Shown one piece after another: positions 5,566-7,413 of a stretch of DNA of 7,413 nucleotides (within the stretch, counting starts at the first letter, position 1; each line of letters begins with the position of its first letter). The notes under the pieces are model-generated. The model saw only the letters and a program-made list of their open reading frames with translations, did not search any database and was not told the DNA's origin. This DNA is from Oscillospiraceae bacterium (GTDB lineage Bacteria > Bacillota > Clostridia > Oscillospirales > Oscillospiraceae): contig JAISAA010000160.1 in NCBI GenBank assembly GCA_031266955.1, positions 1 to 7,413 of the forward strand, in the 5' to 3' direction. The position numbers and the translations under genes are program-made.

Positions 5566-7268
5566 TGCGCGATATTGCAGGCGCCCCGCGCCATCCCGGC
5601 GGAATCGTCTTGACGGAGCGCGCGTTGCGGCTTGCGGGGATTTCGGCGGACGACGGGAAGACGGGCGGTCGAGGACGACCGCCCCTACAGGGGACGGGGT
5701 GCGGCGGATCGGCGGACGGCGTTTATACGACGACGGCAGTCGCGGGAATAACCGCCGGCAACATTGATATGGAAACGGCAGTCGCCCGGAACGGGCGACC
5801 GGGCGTAGCCCGTAATTTCAATATCAATATCAAGCGCGCGAGCGCGCTTGATATTGGTTGCGGGGACGGTCAGACGGTCGCATTGCTGCGCCGCCTCGGA
5901 TATGAAGCCTTAGGCGTTGACGAGGGCGCGGAGAGCTTGCCGTTCGGGGACGCTGAATTTGACCTTGTGATGCTTGAGTGCGTGCTGTCCGTCCTTAAAA
6001 ATCCCTTGGCTGCGCTACGCGAAGCGAGGCGCGTACTGACGCGGCGCGGGAAGCTGATAATCAGCGACGTTTTCGGCGGCGCGGACGCGCCGGAGGCTAT
6101 GAAAAACGCCGAAGCGGCGCGCGCGCTGCTCTCCGCCGCCGGCCTTTCCGTCGAAATTGAGGAAGACCACACGGCGGCGCTTGTGACTTACGCCGCCGAG
6201 CGCGGCGTCTCCTCCGGGCGCTCCCGCCGATATATCCTGTTCATTTGCAAGCCGACAGATCCGCTGACAAGCTGGCTGGCGCAGAGGCTCGGCTCCGACG
6301 CGCCAAGCCGCGCGCTGCTCGAAGAATTTCAGCTCAAAAATCTGCGCGAAACGCTGACGCTCGCCGCGGCGCGGAGCCGGTTTTACCGCGAGCGTCTGCG
6401 CGGGCTCGATATCGCCGAAATCGCCTCGCGCGGCGCGGCGGCGGAGATATTGCGGGAGCTGCCTTTTTCGTATCCGGAAGAGCTTCGCGCGCAGCCGCTC
6501 GCGTTTCTGTGCGGCACGGCGGCAGACGCTTCGCGCGTCGTCACGCTCGGCACCTCCGGGACTACGGGCGGGCCGAAGCGCGTATTTTTTTCCGCCGACG
6601 AGCTTGAAAGCACGGTTGATTTTTTCGACTGCGGTATGCGCAATATCGCGTCACCCGGGGGGCGCGTTATGATTTTTATGCGCGGCGCCGGCGTCCCGGA
6701 CGGCGTGTGCGACACGCTGACGCGCGGCCTCTCGCGCTTTGGGTGCGAGGGGATATCGTTCGGCGAAATTTCGCGCGGCGGCGGGCCGTCGTCACCGGAG
6801 GCGGCGCGGCGGGCGCTGCTTGAATCGGGCGCGGACTGCGCCGTCGGCATAGCCGCTCAGATGCTTGAGATCGCGTCGCTCGGCGGGACTCAGCCAAGGC
6901 TTAAAACCGTGCTTCTCAGCGCGGATAATATTCCGGCGCAAACCGTCCGCGCGCTCGAAAACGCTTGGGGCTGCGAGGTATTTTCCCATTTCGGAATGAC
7001 AGAAACCTGCTTCGGCGGCGCCGTGGACTGCCCGGAGCACGCGGGAATGCACATACGCGAGCCGGATATGATTTTTGAAATTATCGATCCCGTTTCCGGA
7101 GAATCCCTACCCGACGGGGAGCGCGGGGAAATCGTCCTCACGACGCTCTCGCGCCGCTGTATGCCGCTCATCCGCTACCGGACGGGGGATTTTTCGCGCG
7201 TCGTCGAGGGGGAATGCCCCTGCGGCTGCCTTCTCAGGCGGCTTGACGAGGTCGAGGGACACGCCTGA
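5565..7268 (+). CDS. TrsM-like SAM methyltransferase fused to DVU_1553-type AMP-dependent CoA ligase
   Basis: A 567-residue two-domain protein. Residues 1-228 are a class I SAM-dependent methyltransferase: opening MRDIAG...PGGIVLTERAL, motif I LDIGCGDG (95-102), acidic Asp119, and LPFGDAEFDLVMLECVLS (125-142). Residues from about 231 are an AMP-forming adenylate/CoA ligase of the PaaK/LuxE-like type: phosphate loop TSGTTGGPK (330-338), GMTE (477-480) and RYRTGD (537-542), ending soon after a CPCG pair, so the usual C-terminal lid domain with its Lys is lacking. In relatives I recall, the two are separate genes. ATG 5565 overlaps the upstream stop as TGATG and gives the family N-terminus; no strong ribosome binding site is visible, so coupling is likely. 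Residues about 27-91 look inserted, and the stretch after Asp119 is unusually short, missing about 20 residues. Substrates are unknown. Confidence 0.8.
   Translation: MRDIAGAPRHPGGIVLTERALRLAGISADDGKTGGRGRPPLQGTGCGGSADGVYTTTAVAGITAGNIDMETAVARNGRPGVARNFNINIKRASALDIGCGDGQTVALLRRLGYEALGVDEGAESLPFGDAEFDLVMLECVLSVLKNPLAALREARRVLTRRGKLIISDVFGGADAPEAMKNAEAARALLSAAGLSVEIEEDHTAALVTYAAERGVSSGRSRRYILFICKPTDPLTSWLAQRLGSDAPSRALLEEFQLKNLRETLTLAAARSRFYRERLRGLDIAEIASRGAAAEILRELPFSYPEELRAQPLAFLCGTAADASRVVTLGTSGTTGGPKRVFFSADELESTVDFFDCGMRNIASPGGRVMIFMRGAGVPDGVCDTLTRGLSRFGCEGISFGEISRGGGPSSPEAARRALLESGADCAVGIAAQMLEIASLGGTQPRLKTVLLSADNIPAQTVRALENAWGCEVFSHFGMTETCFGGAVDCPEHAGMHIREPDMIFEIIDPVSGESLPDGERGEIVLTTLSRRCMPLIRYRTGDFSRVVEGECPCGCLLRRLDEVEGHA
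5663..5688 (+). repeat. Nine-base-pair hairpin ending in CCCCTAC
   Basis: The arms GGGCGGTCG (5663-5671) and CGACCGCCC (5676-5684) pair perfectly around AGGA and are followed by CTAC (5685-5688). The ending CGCCCCTAC (5680-5688) recurs at 5079-5087 in the radical SAM insert, where it also follows a hairpin. Both copies lie inside suspected insertions, suggesting a second small repeat family. Confidence 0.5.
5763..5828. repeat. Inverted repeats enclosing the 36-base element
   Basis: Segment 5763-5775 (ATTGATATGGAAA) pairs with 5816-5828 (TTTCAATATCAAT) at 12 of 13 positions and encloses the 36-base tandem-hairpin repeat. The right arm also overlaps the start of the palindrome at 5825-5856, so two mutually exclusive foldings are possible. 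Confidence 0.6.
5781..5816 (+). repeat. Tandem-hairpin repeat, copy inside the methyltransferase gene
   Basis: Hairpin GTCGCCC-GGAAC-GGGCGAC (5781-5799) is followed by CGGGC-GTA-GCCCG (5800-5812). Its reverse complement matches 1420-1455 at 31 of 36 positions. The two copies are in opposite orientations, and most differences are in the large hairpin loop. This copy is translated, as part of residues 73-84 of the fusion protein. Confidence 0.75.
5825..5856. repeat. Near-perfect 32-base palindrome spanning the edge of methyltransferase motif I
   Basis: The arms 5825-5839 and 5842-5856 are perfectly complementary over 15 bases, with GA at the centre. The right arm encodes A-S-A-L-D-I, the start of the SAM-binding motif, so it is native gene sequence. 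The left arm is therefore probably an inverted duplicate of it. It marks the right-hand border of the suspected insertion. Confidence 0.8.
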
Positions 7269-7305
7269 TTTGCGGGCGAGCGGCCCCGGTAAGCCCGCCC
7301 GCAAA
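7269..7305 (+). terminator. Hairpin after the operon, possible terminator
   Basis: TTTGCGGGCG (7269-7278) pairs perfectly with CGCCCGCAAA (7296-7305) across a 17-base loop, directly after the TGA of the fusion gene. It is followed by AAAATTTTG, not a clean U-tract, so it is weak as a classical intrinsic terminator. Its position between the operon and a new promoter supports a role in ending the transcript. Confidence 0.5.
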
Positions 7306-7334
7306 AAAATTTTGAAAAAAACACGAAAAACATA

Positions 7335-7363
7335 TTTACAAGCCGTTCCAACTATGGTAGAAT
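7335..7363 (+). promoter_or_regulatory. Sigma-70-type promoter driving a gene beyond the window
   Basis: A -35 box TTTACA (7335-7340) and a -10 box TAGAAT (7358-7363) are separated by exactly 17 bases, and TGG before the -10 box adds an extended -10 element. The surrounding sequence is AT-rich in an otherwise GC-rich window. Transcription would start near 7370 and run rightward out of the window. Confidence 0.75.
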
Positions 7364-7369
7364 AAGTTC

Positions 7370-7413
7370 AAATGCGGCAACGCCCGCGACCATATCCGAA
7401 GATAGCAGCCTAT
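7370..7413 (+). other. Start of an untranslated leader or a new gene, cut by the window end
   Basis: This is the transcribed region just downstream of the promoter. CCGAAGATAGCAG (7397-7409) resembles, from memory, the CCGAAGACAGCAG core of the ribosomal protein L10 leader of Bacillota, which would predict rplJ-rplL downstream. An ATG at 7372 opens a frame to the window edge, but it lies almost on the predicted transcription start and has no ribosome binding site. Too little sequence is present to decide. Confidence 0.3.

Larger units (their letters stand above)
5643..5837 (+). repeat. Probable in-frame palindrome-rich insertion in the methyltransferase domain
   Basis: Codons 27-91 separate LTERALRLAGI (16-26) from SALDIGCGDG (93-102). 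In methyltransferases of this type these two segments are normally joined by only a few residues. The roughly 65-codon stretch reads as Gly/Thr/Ala/Arg-rich peptide with no recognisable fold. Its DNA is built of hairpins: 5663-5688, the 36-base repeat 5781-5816 and the left arm of the palindrome 5825-5856. The frame is kept throughout. The insert lies upstream of the SAM-binding strand, so the catalytic motif itself is intact. Confidence 0.65.

Noticed and set aside
5763..5828. A standard insertion sequence with terminal inverted repeats
   Set aside because: The enclosed DNA is about 40 bases with no transposase; only a miniature palindromic element fits.
7372..7413. Start of a coding gene at ATG 7372
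   Set aside because: It sits at the predicted transcription start without a ribosome binding site; a leader RNA is at least as likely.

Overview
This window comes from a GC-rich bacterial chromosome and reads almost entirely on the plus strand. The organism is probably an anaerobe of the Bacillota (Clostridia-like) or a similar group. The reasons are AGGAG/GAGGTGA-type ribosome binding sites, a canonical sigma-70 type promoter, Cys-rich low-potential redox enzymes and a gene set that I associate with strict anaerobes. The taxonomic placement is an inference, not something read directly from the sequence.

Layout: (i) 1-168 is the 3' end of a PHP-type histidinol-phosphatase-like gene. (ii) 200-1375 is a complete short-form malic enzyme. 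(iii) 1376-1509 is a 134-base spacer with two hairpin-forming repeats and no convincing promoter or U-tract terminator. (iv) 1510-7268 is a compact four-gene operon: an 808-residue flavin/iron-sulfur protein (N-terminal ferredoxin-like domain, FAD/NAD(P) fold, dicluster ferredoxin and two HdrB-like CCG domains); a 67-residue two-CxxC protein; a radical SAM protein; and a methyltransferase fused to an AMP-dependent CoA ligase. (v) 7269-7413 holds a hairpin that probably ends the operon, then a strong promoter for a gene or leader RNA lying beyond the window.

The operon matches, from memory of family names, the little-studied trs/DVU_1553-1558-type locus of Desulfovibrio and other anaerobes (TrsS radical SAM (seleno)protein, TrsM methyltransferase, DVU_1557 redox protein, dicluster-binding oxidoreductase, DVU_1553 CoA ligase). 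Its biochemical product is unknown to me. In the versions I recall it sits beside a molybdenum aldehyde oxidoreductase with XdhC-like and NTP-transferase maturation genes. None of those is present here, so this is a stripped-down, bounded version. A plausible reading is a carboxylate activated by the CoA ligase, methyl and radical chemistry by TrsM and TrsS, and electrons supplied by the dicluster protein and the small redox protein.

The most unusual feature is that three of the four operon genes appear to carry in-frame insertions of roughly 45 to 65 codons that are rich in short palindromes and read as low-complexity peptide. The insert in the methyltransferase contains a 36-base tandem-hairpin repeat whose inverted copy (31 of 36 identical) lies in the intergenic spacer upstream of the operon. 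This resembles the behaviour of Rickettsia palindromic elements: small mobile hairpin repeats that insert into genes without breaking the reading frame.
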